Source: Glandiceps talaboti (lineage: Eukaryota; Hemichordata; Enteropneusta; Spengelidae). Taken from it: DNA of 64,000 bases. The translations under genes and the position numbers were made by a program. Below, piece by piece: positions 20,601 through 30,318 of this stretch. Within the stretch, counting starts at the first letter, position 1. Each line of letters starts with the position of its first letter. The DNA lies in contig NC_135559.1 in the NCBI RefSeq assembly GCF_964340395.1, positions 21,409,621 through 21,473,620 of the forward strand, in the 5' to 3' direction. Below the pieces are notes generated by a model. The model had not been told where the DNA came from. It saw only the letters and a list, made by a program, of their open reading frames with translations, and made no database searches.

Positions 20601-23600
20601 GAAAGGCAATGTATTTCAGTCCCACCCCCGACAGGCAACTGATCTCTGTGACAGGGCAAGAATTGTGTCCAGAAACAACAGATTTAGGTGCTATTGGAAA
20701 ACAGAGACAGACAGAGGTGATCTGCAAATATATGGTTCCAAATATCTACCCAGGACGGAGACCATTTTGCCCCCCCCCCCAATTTATGTAACAATGCAGG
20801 AAAAAGAATACTATGATCAAAAGAAAACTAAACAACAGCTGTTTGATGAAATACCCCATACCCCAAGGTGAAGTTAAGACACACTGGCAAAAGATTGCTA
20901 CTCCGTCCTTGAAAAAGGCAGATCTAATTGATATTCTAAATGATGTCCGAAAACTTTGTAATGAGCTTGAAATGGAGGATGATGGGGATGATTTGCCCTA
21001 ATGATCAGTAAGTGTTTTGAAAGTTCACCCATGACAGTATAGAGGCTATTTTGAGTTAATAGGAGCAATAATGCAAACACAAGTCATTTAATTTAATACT
21101 GTTATTTATTCTTTATAGAGTATAACTCTAAAACAAAAACATTTTCAACATTTTGGCAGCATTATTAAGTACATTAGATTTTTATTATCATGTTTGTGCA
21201 ATAATTTCACAACTGTTCATATGCGACTCATTTTTGTTTGGCATCAAACAATCTCTGGGTATTTTTTTTTCACCATTTCCAGGTTTACGTTAACCAAAAA
21301 GGTACAGTCATCTTTCAGCTACTTCAGCTGGGAAAAAAAATGAACTAAGTACGGGACTAACGTTCGTGTATCAAAAAGTACTATGAAACATGTATTGTAA
21401 AGAAAAACAACTGTTATCAAACTGTGCAATAATGGGCAGTTCAAAACACTACATTTATATACTTTATGTTTTATTGTTATTTATTATATTTAATACAGAG
21501 CTCTACTGTTATTTATGGTTTATTTTACTAGCAGTAGTTTATGTTCTGATGTTTATTTTTTGTTGATGCAATACAGTGTCTTTATTTTGTACCATTGTTT
21601 GAAACAACCTCAGGGCTATTAACTCCATTTACAAGTATAATCTCCAAAAAAGTAGTCATGTTGCAAGTTTGTTTTTTTTAACTGTAAGAAATATTTTGTG
21701 AATTTTAACTAACAGTACTGGACTAGTGCCAATGTCTAAACAAGTACATGTACTATACATGCATTTCAAAGTAAAACTACAGAAACATGTATTTCATAAG
21801 AGTGCAATGAAAGACAGCTCAAAACACTATATTTTTATACTGTTTTTATGAGTGTTATTTACTATATTTGTAGAGAGTTCTATTGTAATAATAGGCTAAC
21901 TTTTACTAGCAGTCAGTTACTTTTCATGTTCCTAGTAGTGAAACCCATTGTTGGTTTGAAACCACCTCAAGTATATGTGTACCAATTTCATGTACAGTTT
22001 GACATGAAATAAGGAATTTTTATGTTTGAGCCTGTTATCACAGAAAAAGGTGTTTGTTCTTTTAACTTACAGAACTATTGTCTACTATGTATGTACATGT
22101 ATTGTGAAAAACTACCTCATACAATGCAAAAATAAATGGTCCAACACTAAAAATGTATACAACTACAGATAATACAAAAAACTATATAACTATAAATAAC
22201 TACACACAACCAAATTTTAAGAACAAGTGTAAGTTTTTGTTTAAATAATAAAGTGTTCTTTATACTATAAAATTTCTGTTTCCTTCCATTTTTGAAATGG
22301 CTTCTGTTATCATGGCAATGGCATCATCTTTACCGTTAGATCGAACTTGAACCTGATATTCACAGGACAGTATGGCACCACCACCCTGTCGGTCTGCCTT
22401 CACCTTTTTTTTTGTACTTTTGTCTCACATTAGGAACTTTGCTCACTGAGACTTGGCCCAAATAGTGACTGCAAATACAGAATTAAATATGTATTAGAAA
22501 AAACGTTATAACCAGATGAAAACAGGTTGACACACACATCACAAAATTCCCCAGAACTATGGATCAATTGGCAATTGCTAATACAATATTAGTTTTGCAG
22601 AACTCAAATGAATTACAAGAATATCATAATAATATTACACTCACCATGAAATGTTTGCACCTTGGTCCAGCAACTGATACATTGCATCACACACGTTGGC
22701 TGGAACTCTGCCAACTTGTTCTCCTGCAATTCCCCCGACTGTTTGCACCTTGTATTTCTGATCAGCTGGCCGAGTTACAGCATCATGTATTTGCTCTGGT
22801 ATATCCTGTAGGCGAGGCATCTTCACTGACAATGCAGTTGGATATTTGGGGTTGTGTTCTTTCAGCACCACCATAGGCACATCAGTGTGTGGTCTGATAT
22901 GAAATATATGGTATCTAGGGAGAAAAATATCAAAACTGTTTACAAAGATTACCTAGCAATTCAGCTATTTTGCCTTTAATCATCAGTAGCTTATTTTTTT
23001 AAAAATCTGATGAAACATACCACTGAGCATGTAAATCATAAACAGAACATAACAGAAGTGAGTGTAAAATGAAGAACATAAGAGATGAACTCTAATCAAT
23101 GTCAGAGAAAACGTACCCACTGACTGTGCTCCTCACTTTAATTACGTTGGTATTCATTTTATCGAATATTCCTATAATAAAAAGAACAAAAAAATTAATG
23201 AAATTTGACAACAGGGGTAACGGTTTAACACGTTGGAGAGACCATCGGTTAAGTCTGTCGTTGACCTAAAGTTACATCCCAAACAGGGAATACTGTGATC
23301 AATCAGTTTCATGAGTTTATAATTTCACAATATACATTTAGAAACTTGGAACCCAGTGTAATTTCTACTATAACCGTACGTTTCTTATCTTGGGTTCGGC
23401 TGGCAAATTGGTGGTTTGTAAACTCTGCTTACGTAACTTTTTTTCCTGTTCAACCGTACTGATGTCATCCCAAGAAGGTTTTAAAGAGTTTCAATAGCAT
23501 ACTGTGTACCTTTAGAAATAATGAAAATCTAACACTAAAGAGTTTCAAAATCTAAATAAATGGTGTTCTCAGAAGATATCTCTCAAGCACGACAATAACT

Positions 23601-25860
23601 GCACTCTGATGTTTCGATCGTGACAGTCAGAACACAGCATGCATGCAAGGGCCCGCACAGCAAGTGTGGCAGGAAGGTACGGCTTTCGATATGGTTCCAG
23701 TGGAAATACTTCGGTCTATATTTTCAACTTAACACGAGAAGATTGCAAAAATGGTCGTGACACGGTTGCACTGATAGAAAAATAGATTTTAACACTGACA
23801 AAGTTTAAATGCTTACCTTTGCTGTAACACGCGTGGTGATTGAAAAATCAAAACACTATCACGTTGGGCGAATCTATTGCGCATCATGGCCGCGCACATG
23901 TCTGATTGGACGATGACATTACCTTTGACCCATTGTTAATATTCATGACACTTCCATATATAGGGATCCTGTAGAGTGATAATGGACAAAGCCTCGTTAA
24001 CCAATGTAAAGAAACATCCATACCAAATTTCAGCTTAATCAGCGTAGTCGTTTGAGTTGACAGTTTTTGACTAAAAATACTCATTTTTGTACCTAATTTG
24101 CATATAGCTCATTGTACTGCTATGTCATGACCAAACCTTCCTTCACCAATTAACAGAAACATCCACACCAAATTTCAGCTCAATTGGCTGAGTAGTTTGT
24201 GTTATTGATTTTTGACCTAAAACCACATTTTTTGACCCAAACACCAACTCATAAGTATAGCACGAACTGAACCTAAAGGTGATTCAAAATGTCCAATACC
24301 ACAATCTTGAATAATGTTCTTTTTAAGTCTCTTAACCAGTATGTGCAAAGCTATGTACTCAAAATTGTAGAATAAGTGAGAAAAAAAGAGTTAATTAACT
24401 GGCGATCAGTGGTCGAAGTCATTAATATTCAGTTACACTGCCTATTGTTCTCCCATTTGGGGATTATGACATCATAAGGAGAAGGGTTCGTGGCAGTTTA
24501 GTATAGTAAGCAATGGCCGACAGTAGCAATTCTGACTTAAATACTCGTCAGAATTTATCTGAGAGTGATGAATCTCCTATCAATCACGATTTTATCATCT
24601 TCGATAGACTAATTTGGCTTTGAATGTAGGTCGTGTCCAAGAATCATATGTGGAAATTACAAAATTAATATATATGTGTATTGCCTAGAGACATAGACTA
24701 TAAAGTCAGGTAGTGTGTTTAAAAACCAGTACAAGGTTGGTAATGACATGTAGATTGCAGTGTCTTTGTTTGGTATGTCTATTACAACCATCAGCAATGT
24801 ATTTTTCCCCCAACACTGTTGAGTTATAGTCACCTGCAATCTGATTAAAATCCGATGTGGTGAAAGCGGCTAGATGTCCTTATTTAACTCTATTCATCGT
24901 GTAGTGAGGTTTGTTTTGTTCGGAGTGATCGCCACCTTCCCACGAACAAAACAAACGTTACAACACGATGAACAGAGGTAAATAAGGACATCTCGCCGCT
25001 TTCACCACATCGGATTTTAATCAGATTGAGTCACCTGTTGACTACGCTCTTCATAGCTGGATTCTAAATCGTACACTTTATGATGTCACAAAGGGGCGTG
25101 GTCTATATTGGATTGGAAATACCCGAGATTTCTCGAAGTAAATCCGATGAGCACTGACTTAAAATCTGTCATTTTAAGGTGTTTGTAGATGCTTTAAAAA
25201 AGTTTTGAAACCAGAATTCATTTCAGGAACATGTTGTCTAGCAAAATAGCAAGAGTGAATGTGAGCATTGTGAATCACCATTAATACGTCCAGTTGTCCA
25301 ACTACTCATCAAGGAATGTTCCAACCAAGTTTTAGCTGAATCGGAACTGCAATTTTTCAGTTTCAGATTTTTCCATTTTGACCAATATTTTTAAAACTAA
25401 TTTACATATTCATGATCATATCACTTTGTCATTTGAAAAAACTTTGCAATCACGTATCAAGGAATACCTCCTACCATATTTCAGCTCAATCAGACCAGAA
25501 CTGTTTGAGTTTTAGACTTTTGACCAAAAATGTCCATTTTTAGACTAATATTTGCATTTTATTGGCTAAATTACATATCTCAAATCAAATGTAAGACATA
25601 AATTATTTTCCACATACAAATTTTGAAAGAAATCTGTCCTTAAATGTTTGAGATATGGTCAATCAATAAGTAACCATTTTGGACTTGGTTCAGCAGGGAC
25701 AAAATAAAAAACATTTGACTAGAATTTATAAACTGTTAGATTGTACATACTGAGAAGTGTTGATTGTGAGTCTTCTTAGGTTCATCTAAAGTGAATTTCT
25801 CTGTCTTTTGTGCTGCATCTTGCATCAATTTATTTGTATAGGACAGCACTGCATCATCAT
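14526..25860 (-). CDS. Unrecognised multi-exon gene, five phase-matched exons
   Basis: Join (minus): 25860..25751, 18409..18189, 17298..17175, 15088..14759, 14663..14526. Every junction has a GT donor (GTATGT, GTAAGT, GTATGT, GTATGT) and an AG acceptor, and codon phase carries through all four joins. The visible product is about 306 residues and lacks its start; further exons may lie upstream or within the 7.3-kb intron. The fourth exon begins with a Lys-rich stretch (EKEDGKKDSKKGTKR), possibly a nuclear signal. I know no family for it. The antisense DUF6589-like pseudogene and a HIRAN-like gene lie in the first intron. Joining the 25.8-kb exon to the rest is the least certain step. Confidence 0.5.
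14759..15088 (-). CDS. Fourth visible exon of the unrecognised gene
   Basis: 110 whole codons between acceptor ATCAACTTTAG and donor CCT/GTATGT. A Lys-rich stretch is followed by a segment with the look of a folded domain (VIGQSVCVADMSPLESG, NRTYVDKNALSIIQD). Confidence 0.6.
15546..16050. mobile_element. Hairpin MITE family, longer copy 2
   Basis: Starts CTGCTAGACGTTC and ends GGTCTAGCAG with TGTATCGGAAGAAC inside, as in the 8691-8813 copy. The middle (about 15660-15964) is extra sequence absent from copy 1. It lies in an intron of the minus-strand gene. Confidence 0.6.
16078..16142. repeat. Small inverted repeat
   Basis: CATCATGAAATG and its complement CATTTCATGATG, about 40 bp apart. Confidence 0.6.
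16143..17174. other. Intron sequence with a dispersed repeat
   Basis: The part at about 16540-16760 (TACCAAATTTGAAAG, then a GGACATCATCC region) resembles the family with CCAAATTT...CAGT motifs seen at 10400-10790 and 24000-24240. Nothing coding is supported. Confidence 0.4.
17175..17298 (-). CDS. Third visible exon of the unrecognised gene
   Basis: Acceptor ATTTCTTCCCAG, donor GAG/GTATGT. 41 codons after one split base; encodes RVCAKICGVNVTSE and DPLEDIRVPILLSE. Confidence 0.6.
18189..18409 (-). CDS. Second visible exon of the unrecognised gene
   Basis: Acceptor CTCATATTACAG, donor GTAAC/GTAAGT, phase 0 in and phase 2 out. Predicted helical (VFLHEVERSVVRSHGKR, THEVLDYIYESCAEN). Confidence 0.6.
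18482..21003 (+). pseudogene. DUF6589-like transposon-derived gene, many frameshifts
   Basis: A 2.5-kb coding relic in at least seven frame segments. In order: coiled coil (IKELSCRVKQLEETLGQV), a segment with EYAFDNEQRLFKT (about 19060-19095), a Cys cluster CPLPECCH...CEKCGVW (about 19400-19470), then VDGTQEW, CDGLPYG, TGLGHEEMNML (19740-19890), and a helical C-terminal half with YEAISRSGTATAHQGPDF. DNEQ, CDGLP and GxGHxEMN boxes in this order are typical of a large uncharacterised family in corals, brachiopods and amphioxus that looks related to DUF6589. Frame breaks near 18660, 18840, 19493, 19680, 19975, 20310 and 20790 show it is not translated whole. It is antisense to the intron of the minus-strand gene. 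Confidence 0.6.
21004..22259. other. AT-rich spacer, no gene seen
   Basis: Low-complexity AT-rich DNA with a loose local repetition: AAAACACTA(C)ATTT..ATACT occurs near 21445 and 21825, each followed by TTATT(A)..TAGAGAG/CAGAG-like text. This hints at an old duplication of about 380 bp. No exon is visible. Confidence 0.4.
22260..22468 (-). CDS. HIRAN-like gene, last exon (with A9 frame break)
   Basis: Acceptor CTGTATTTGCAG. 209 bp, one base more than phase 1 plus whole codons. The run of nine A on the minus strand (T9 at 22405-22413) is the likely indel. Confidence 0.5.
22260..23171 (-). CDS. HIRAN-like domain gene, frame broken at an A9 run
   Basis: Exons (minus): non-coding about 23890..23817; 23171..23117 with ATG at 23157; 22914..22645; 22468..22260. 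Splice phases 2 and 2 match. Residues from about 20 on read IRPHTDVPMVVLKEHNPKYP, then GEQVGRVPANVCDAMYQLLD, the order seen in HIRAN-type domains (a ligand-binding fold, here probably nucleic-acid binding). In the last exon the frame runs to a TGA unless one base is dropped from a run of nine A; with that, it continues through SCEYQVQVRSNG to TAA at 22262-22260, giving about 173 residues. It may be a recent pseudogene or an assembly error. A CCAAT box lies upstream. Confidence 0.5.
22645..22914 (-). CDS. HIRAN-like gene, central exon
   Basis: Acceptor TTCTCCCTAG, donor TCATG/GTGAGT. Enters and leaves in phase 2 and carries the core motif GEQVGRVPANV. Confidence 0.6.
23117..23171 (-). CDS. HIRAN-like gene, first coding exon
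   Basis: Acceptor TTTATTATAG, ATG at 23157, donor AGTGG/GTACGT. Thirteen codons plus two bases. An in-frame stop would follow if the 25.8-kb exon were joined here, so this is a separate gene. Confidence 0.5.
23817..23909 (-). promoter_or_regulatory. Probable promoter-proximal CCAAT box and 5' UTR exon of the HIRAN-like gene
   Basis: On the minus strand CCAATCAG (23909 downward) is followed by CpG-rich sequence and then a donor ACAGCAAAG/GTAAGC at 23816. This would splice to the acceptor at 23172. The transcription start is not determined. Confidence 0.4.
23930..24250 (+). repeat. Degenerate dispersed repeat
   Basis: Two tandem versions of CCAAATTTCAGCT..AAT..G(C)TGAGTAGTTTG with TTTTTGACC(T)AAAA downstream. 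The same sentence recurs at 10440-10790 and 25310-25560. Confidence 0.5.
24837..25028. mobile_element. Mutator-type foldback MITE with 9-bp target duplication
   Basis: Inverted arms CAATCTGATTAAAATCCGAT (24837) and complement ending at 25028, with almost the whole 192 bp pairing apart from a short loop near 24930. It is flanked by the exact direct repeat AGTCACCTG at 24828-24836 and 25029-25037. Nine-base duplications are the hallmark of MULE transposition. Confidence 0.85.
25200..25730 (+). repeat. Dispersed repeat, degenerate
   Basis: Repeated phrases of the type CCAACCAAGTTTTAGCTGAAT, CATATTTCAGCTCAATCAG and TTTTGACCAAAAATG, as in 10440-10790. No coding content. Confidence 0.4.
25751..25860 (-). 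CDS. First visible exon of the unrecognised minus-strand gene
   Basis: Acceptor GTATTGTAG, donor CTCA/GTATGT. Two split bases plus 36 codons (DDDAVLSYTNKLMQD, KKTHNQHFS), phase 0 out, which fits the exon at 18409. Confidence 0.5.
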
Positions 25861-26367
25861 CTACAATACAAAAGGGTAAGTTATTTATAATTGTGTTTTG
25901 GAGAAATCATTTCATTTAATCAATTTGCTGCTTTCATACACTCATAGCAACCATTAAACTAAATTTTAGACTGATCTACTAACAAACTACATACAAGAAT
26001 ACACTGAAATACATTAATCACCTACAAATTACAAGTACTTAATTAAATTTCTCTAAAACACACTAATAACAGCACAAATCTTGGCCATGATATAACCATA
26101 GACAATGGAGATATTATTGCCTATGATATAACACTACTAGATAATGATATTGTTAATCAAAACATGAATTCTTAGAATTGGAAAACTTGAATATTGATAT
26201 CACAGTATCAGTCAGTTATCACTAACACTGTTGTCATCCCATACAATTCTACTCAGTACATTATATTACTAAGTGAGTTGCAATAAACTACAAACCAAAT
26301 CTTATAACATGTGGACAATTTAAGTAAATGTTCAACAATATCCTAAACCAATTCCTGTAATCTCCCA

Positions 26368-26569
26368 ACATCTACACAAACATTATCGTTCAATATTTTA
26401 TCGAAAAGTAACACTAAGTTTACAGCTTGATGTTAACATGGAAGTATAACGATTAACGTAGTTACTCACATGTTTACATCATGGCATATTTACACCAGTT
26501 TATACTTCCATGTTAACATCAAGCTGCAAGTGTTACATTTCGATAAAATATAATGTTTGTGGTGATGTG
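26368..26569. mobile_element. Hairpin MITE
   Basis: Left arm ACACAAACATTAT...TATTTTATCGAAA and GCTTGATGTTAACATGGAAG; right arm is their complement ending in TAATGTTTGTGGTGATG. Loop of about 50 bp. No target duplication seen. Confidence 0.75.
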
Positions 26570-26696
26570 CAAGCTACTAAGGTCAAGGGCCAATTTAAGT
26601 TTGCATGAAAACATCCACTCTTAGACCTTCGTCAAGTTAATACAATTTGGGTTCGAGTTCTTGTAAAATATTGTTTGTAGATGATTAAAACTCACT

Positions 26697-26885
26697 TTGT
26701 CGTATTATTTTTTTGTGAATTCTACCTGTGTAATTTTCTGCGGAAAATGCAGAAAACAACTCGGCTACAACCTGACGAATGAAATAGCTAAAAGGCCTGA
26801 TGACAGATTAACAGGCGTCGATGTTAGAAATTACCACGTTCTGCGACATGCCACTTTTGAACCCATTAGTGTACTAAAACAATAA
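26697..26885 (+). other. Small ORF with CxxC, unrecognised
   Basis: 62 codons, with CGKCRKQLGYNL as the only notable feature. It could be a decayed 5' part of the MULE-like gene that starts 140 bp later, or chance. Confidence 0.2.
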
Positions 26886-27021
26886 TTTACACGGTATCAA
26901 TCATATTTTACCATTCAAAGAAACTAAGGGTATGTAAAAGTCGCAATTGTCGGAAGCAATTTTGCCTGTGAAAATAGCTCGTGCACGCATAACAAGTACT
27001 TGTCTGGGGCCATTTTGAGGT

Positions 27022-28325
27022 GTGAAACTGGTGTCAGCACCACATGGCAATGCAAAAAGAAGTTCAGCCCACTACACTAGAACAGCATCAAGTGTTAGAG
27101 AAAGAATGGGAGAACTTGTCAAAACCAACACACCGAGAGAGGTATATGAAAAAATGGTCCTGGAGGATTCTATGAGTGCACCAAGGGACCTAAAGGAAGT
27201 GCAAAACATGAATCATTTAAAGAAAGAAAAGACTAACTCACAGGGCAACCAAGGAAAAATATTGTGGATGATGTGCAGGCACTGCTGTCCATATTCCATG
27301 AAAACCCTTTCATCCAAGAGATAATACAAACCAAAAATAAACCACTGTCTGTTATTCTGTATCTTGAAGACAATTAAAGAGAAATAACTAACTTTTGTAC
27401 ATCAAACTCCAAATACCCAAGTGTTCTTGCAATTGGTGTATATCGAACCTTCAATTTGGAGGCCATGTTTTGCCACCACTTTTGTATATACTAACAACAG
27501 CCTCATAAGAAAAGCAACACAAAAACCACCCATTATGCTTGCCGTGATATATCTTCACTGGGATGAGCTGTACAACATGTACCATAGATTCTTTTCCCAC
27601 ATTCAGTCCAAATTGTCTGAAGATGTTGGCGGTACTCAAGTGTGCAAACTTGTCGTGGGGTCAGACGAAGAAGCTGCTTTGACGAAAGCCCTCAGCAAAT
27701 GTTTTCCAACATCACAGCAGATTCTTTGCTTAAGACACTTGGAGTAAAACGTGTGAAGGTACCTTAATGAAAAGGTTGGTGCAATGCAGAAGTTAGAAAG
27801 AAAGTGTTACATGATATCTTTGGTACAAATGGTTTGGTAACAAGCAAAGATGAAGAAACTTTCAATGTGCATTCTATGGAACTTTTTGACTCGTACTCTC
27901 ATACACTGCCAACCTTCAAAGACTACTTCATGAAAATTCAGCAAAAAATTAAGAACCATGTCATTTCTCCCAGGATGACTAACAAATGGCTACCATTTGA
28001 CTGGAAGAATAACTCATGTGAGAGTATAAACCATGTCTTGAAACTATCAACAAATTGGAAGAGTCTGAAGATTATTGATCATGTTCACAGACTGCATGAT
28101 ATTGTGAGGCTTCAGAGAGCTGATGTACGACGAGTGAACCCACTGCATTGGACCCAGAAGACTAAGGAGGAAAAGGAGGTGCTTTATAAGAAATTCTTGA
28201 AAGGAGTGCCGATGAAAGAAAAGACTATTGAATCAACAGACGGTCAATTCACCATCCCAAAGACACCAAAAGTAGCACGAAAGCCAGGACAGAGAAAGAG
28301 AATCAAATGTGCAAAAAACATTTAG
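27022..28325 (+). pseudogene. MULE (Mutator-like) transposase pseudogene
   Basis: Read across frames: EVYEKMVLEDSMSAPRDLKE (27150-27210), then after a shift DVQALLSIFHENPFIQE and SVLAIGVYRTFNLEAMF with a TAA in between, then IRKATQKPPIMLA, HWDELYNMY, VVGSDEEAALTKAL (the second acidic site) and ILCLRHLE (27421-27747). After another break, WKNNSCESINHVLKL (27804-28325). This matches the order in MULE-derived proteins of marine invertebrates. At least three frame or stop lesions make it a pseudogene. The C-terminus is basic (KPGQRKRIK). Confidence 0.75.
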
Positions 28326-28554
28326 TAGGCAGTGACAGTAAAAAAGATCCACAACTGAAACTGATATTTGCTACAATAGTAATAACTTTTAATAACAGAT
28401 TACTCCTGAACATTTTGTATCTGTTGTACAACATCCCTTTCTAAAACATAATTGCTACACTAGAGTAAATTATTGCTTGAAAGAGAATCCTTTTTTCCGC
28501 AAACCAAAGTTAGATGATATCGAGTTTATTTTCTCGGACAGTTGGAAAGACAGA
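28326..28554. other. No gene seen
   Basis: AT-rich spacer after the MULE relic. Confidence 0.4.
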
Positions 28555-28710
28555 TTCTGTTTATTTGATGGTTTATTTAATTATTTAATTTGTCCCTATA
28601 CTTGTCGTTTGTTTGCTTGTTCATTTGTCATTTATTTGATAGTTTATTTATTTATTTGTTTGTTTGTTTTGTTTTATTTGTCACACGGTTCCTGGTTCCC
28701 CTGTGGTTGT
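28555..28710 (+). repeat. Dispersed TTTATTTG-rich repeat, copy 1
   Basis: It includes TTTGTCCCTATACTTGTCGT, a (TTTA/TTTG)n stretch and TTTGTCACACGGTTCCTGG. An inverted copy lies at 31765-31935. Confidence 0.8.
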
Positions 28711-29050
28711 ATCGATGTTACGGCTGTAGCAAATGGATAAGTATCCAAGCTACAGCAACCAGAATTTTCCCTTAGTTCTATCTCAGCTGATAGCATGTTG
28801 CTCAAATATTTATTCAAAGATTGATGTAAACTTAGCAGTGCTACTTCTATAATATGGGAAGGTAGTCCTGTTGGATTATTATCCACATATGTGGCCCAAA
28901 ATGAACCGTACCACTGTTTTCAATGCCTACGCTACACGACCGGACGTACGACCAGATTTCGGTCATGGATGTTAGTTATCATATATACATAGGGCTACAG
29001 TAATAAATACCCGGATGTTCGTTTGACCTCAAACACTAAATTTATTGTAT

Positions 29051-29505
29051 CTTCTCCACGACTGGTCGTATGGTTGTGGCATGTATTTTTTTCACTGTCT
29101 TTTCTCCACGACCAGTCCTATGGTCGTGGCATGTACTTTTTTCACTGTCATTTCTCCACGACCGGTCGTATGGTTGTGGCATGTATTTTTTTCACTGTCT
29201 TTTCTCCACGACCAGTCCTATGGTCGTGGCATGTATTTTTTTCACTGTCATTTCTCCACGACCGGTCGTATGGTTGTGGCATGTATTTTTTTTCACTGTC
29301 TTTTCTCCACGACCAGTCCTATGGTCGTGGCATGTATTTTTTTCACTGTCATTTCTCCACGACCGGTCGTATGGTTGTGGCATGTATTTTTTTCACTGTC
29401 ATTTCTCCACGACCGGTCGTATGGTTGTGGCATGTATTTTTTTCACTGTCATTTCTCCACGACCGGTCGTATGGTCGTGGCATGTAATTTTTTTCACTGT
29501 CTTTT
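29051..29505. repeat. 50-bp tandem array, nine units, each with a hairpin
   Basis: CTCCACG recurs at 29054, 29104, 29154, 29204, 29254, 29305, 29355, 29405 and 29455. Two unit types (ACCGGTCGTATGGTTGTGG and ACCAGTCCTATGGTCGTGG) alternate for six units, then the first type repeats. Each unit holds inverted CCACGACC/GGTCGTGG around eight bases. ORFs in several frames are repeat translations. Confidence 0.95.
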
Positions 29506-29708
29506 TGGCCGGGTGTCAGATCGTCTGTCAATCCTAAATTCAGGGGAGACAGAAAAACTCGTACAACTGATTTTAGATTGAGCAAAAATTGGTAGAATCC
29601 TCCTTGATTCCTTTCTCGAATGACAACCTGTGTATCCGCCGAGCACAACTGCGAGCTGCGGGCCGCCATTTAATCTCGCGCAAAGGATTGTAGGGGCAAA
29701 ATTAAATC

Positions 29709-29996
29709 GACACATACACAAAATTAATTCAGCACATACATAAAATTAATTCGGGACATACACAAAATTAATTCGGGACATACACAAAATTAATTCAGGA
29801 CAAATAAAAATAATTTGGCACACACATACACAAAATTAATTCGGCACATACATAAAATTAATTCGGGACATAAAAATAATTCGGCACATATATAAAATTA
29901 ATTCGGGGCATACATAAATTAATTCTCGACTACATGAAATTAATTCCAGGAATACATAAAATTAATTCAAGGAATACGTAATATTAATTACAGCAG
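29709..29996. repeat. 22-bp array built on AAAATTAATTC, decaying rightward
   Basis: ACATACACAAAATTAATTCG-type units, about 13 in all. The left part is the most regular; the right part drifts (CGACTACATGAAATTAATTC, GGAATACGTAATATTAATT). Not coding. Confidence 0.9.
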
Positions 29997-30318
29997 TATA
30001 CGTAGTTTTATTATTTCTACATACATGTAATTGTGACCAGAATGGGCCCCCATATCATACATGCGGCCATAACTTTAATATGACAGTGTACACGTGTGTA
30101 CGCCCGGTTGTTGGAAGAAACACGAGCTATCACACGTAAGGTAACAGTGTTGAGAACTGATATAATGTTTGAGCAATCAATCAAAGGTAATATGAACGTG
30201 TATTTGACGCCGAAACACGTCGTAAGGAACGTCAAAAGCCTGGGTCAAAGGTCACGCCTGTCACCAGCGCGCGCCGGGTTCCTTCCTTCCAGCACTACGT
30301 TCTGGTGACCGGCGCCTG

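Noticed and set aside
24513-24623. 36-codon ORF with a good start context (CAATGGCC) on the plus strand
   Set aside because: No convincing donor or continuation; could be a first exon but cannot be supported.
29023-29669. Four long ORFs around the 50-bp array
   Set aside because: 50-bp units open in several frames; translations are periodic and alternate frames after a 1-base insertion, with no other support.
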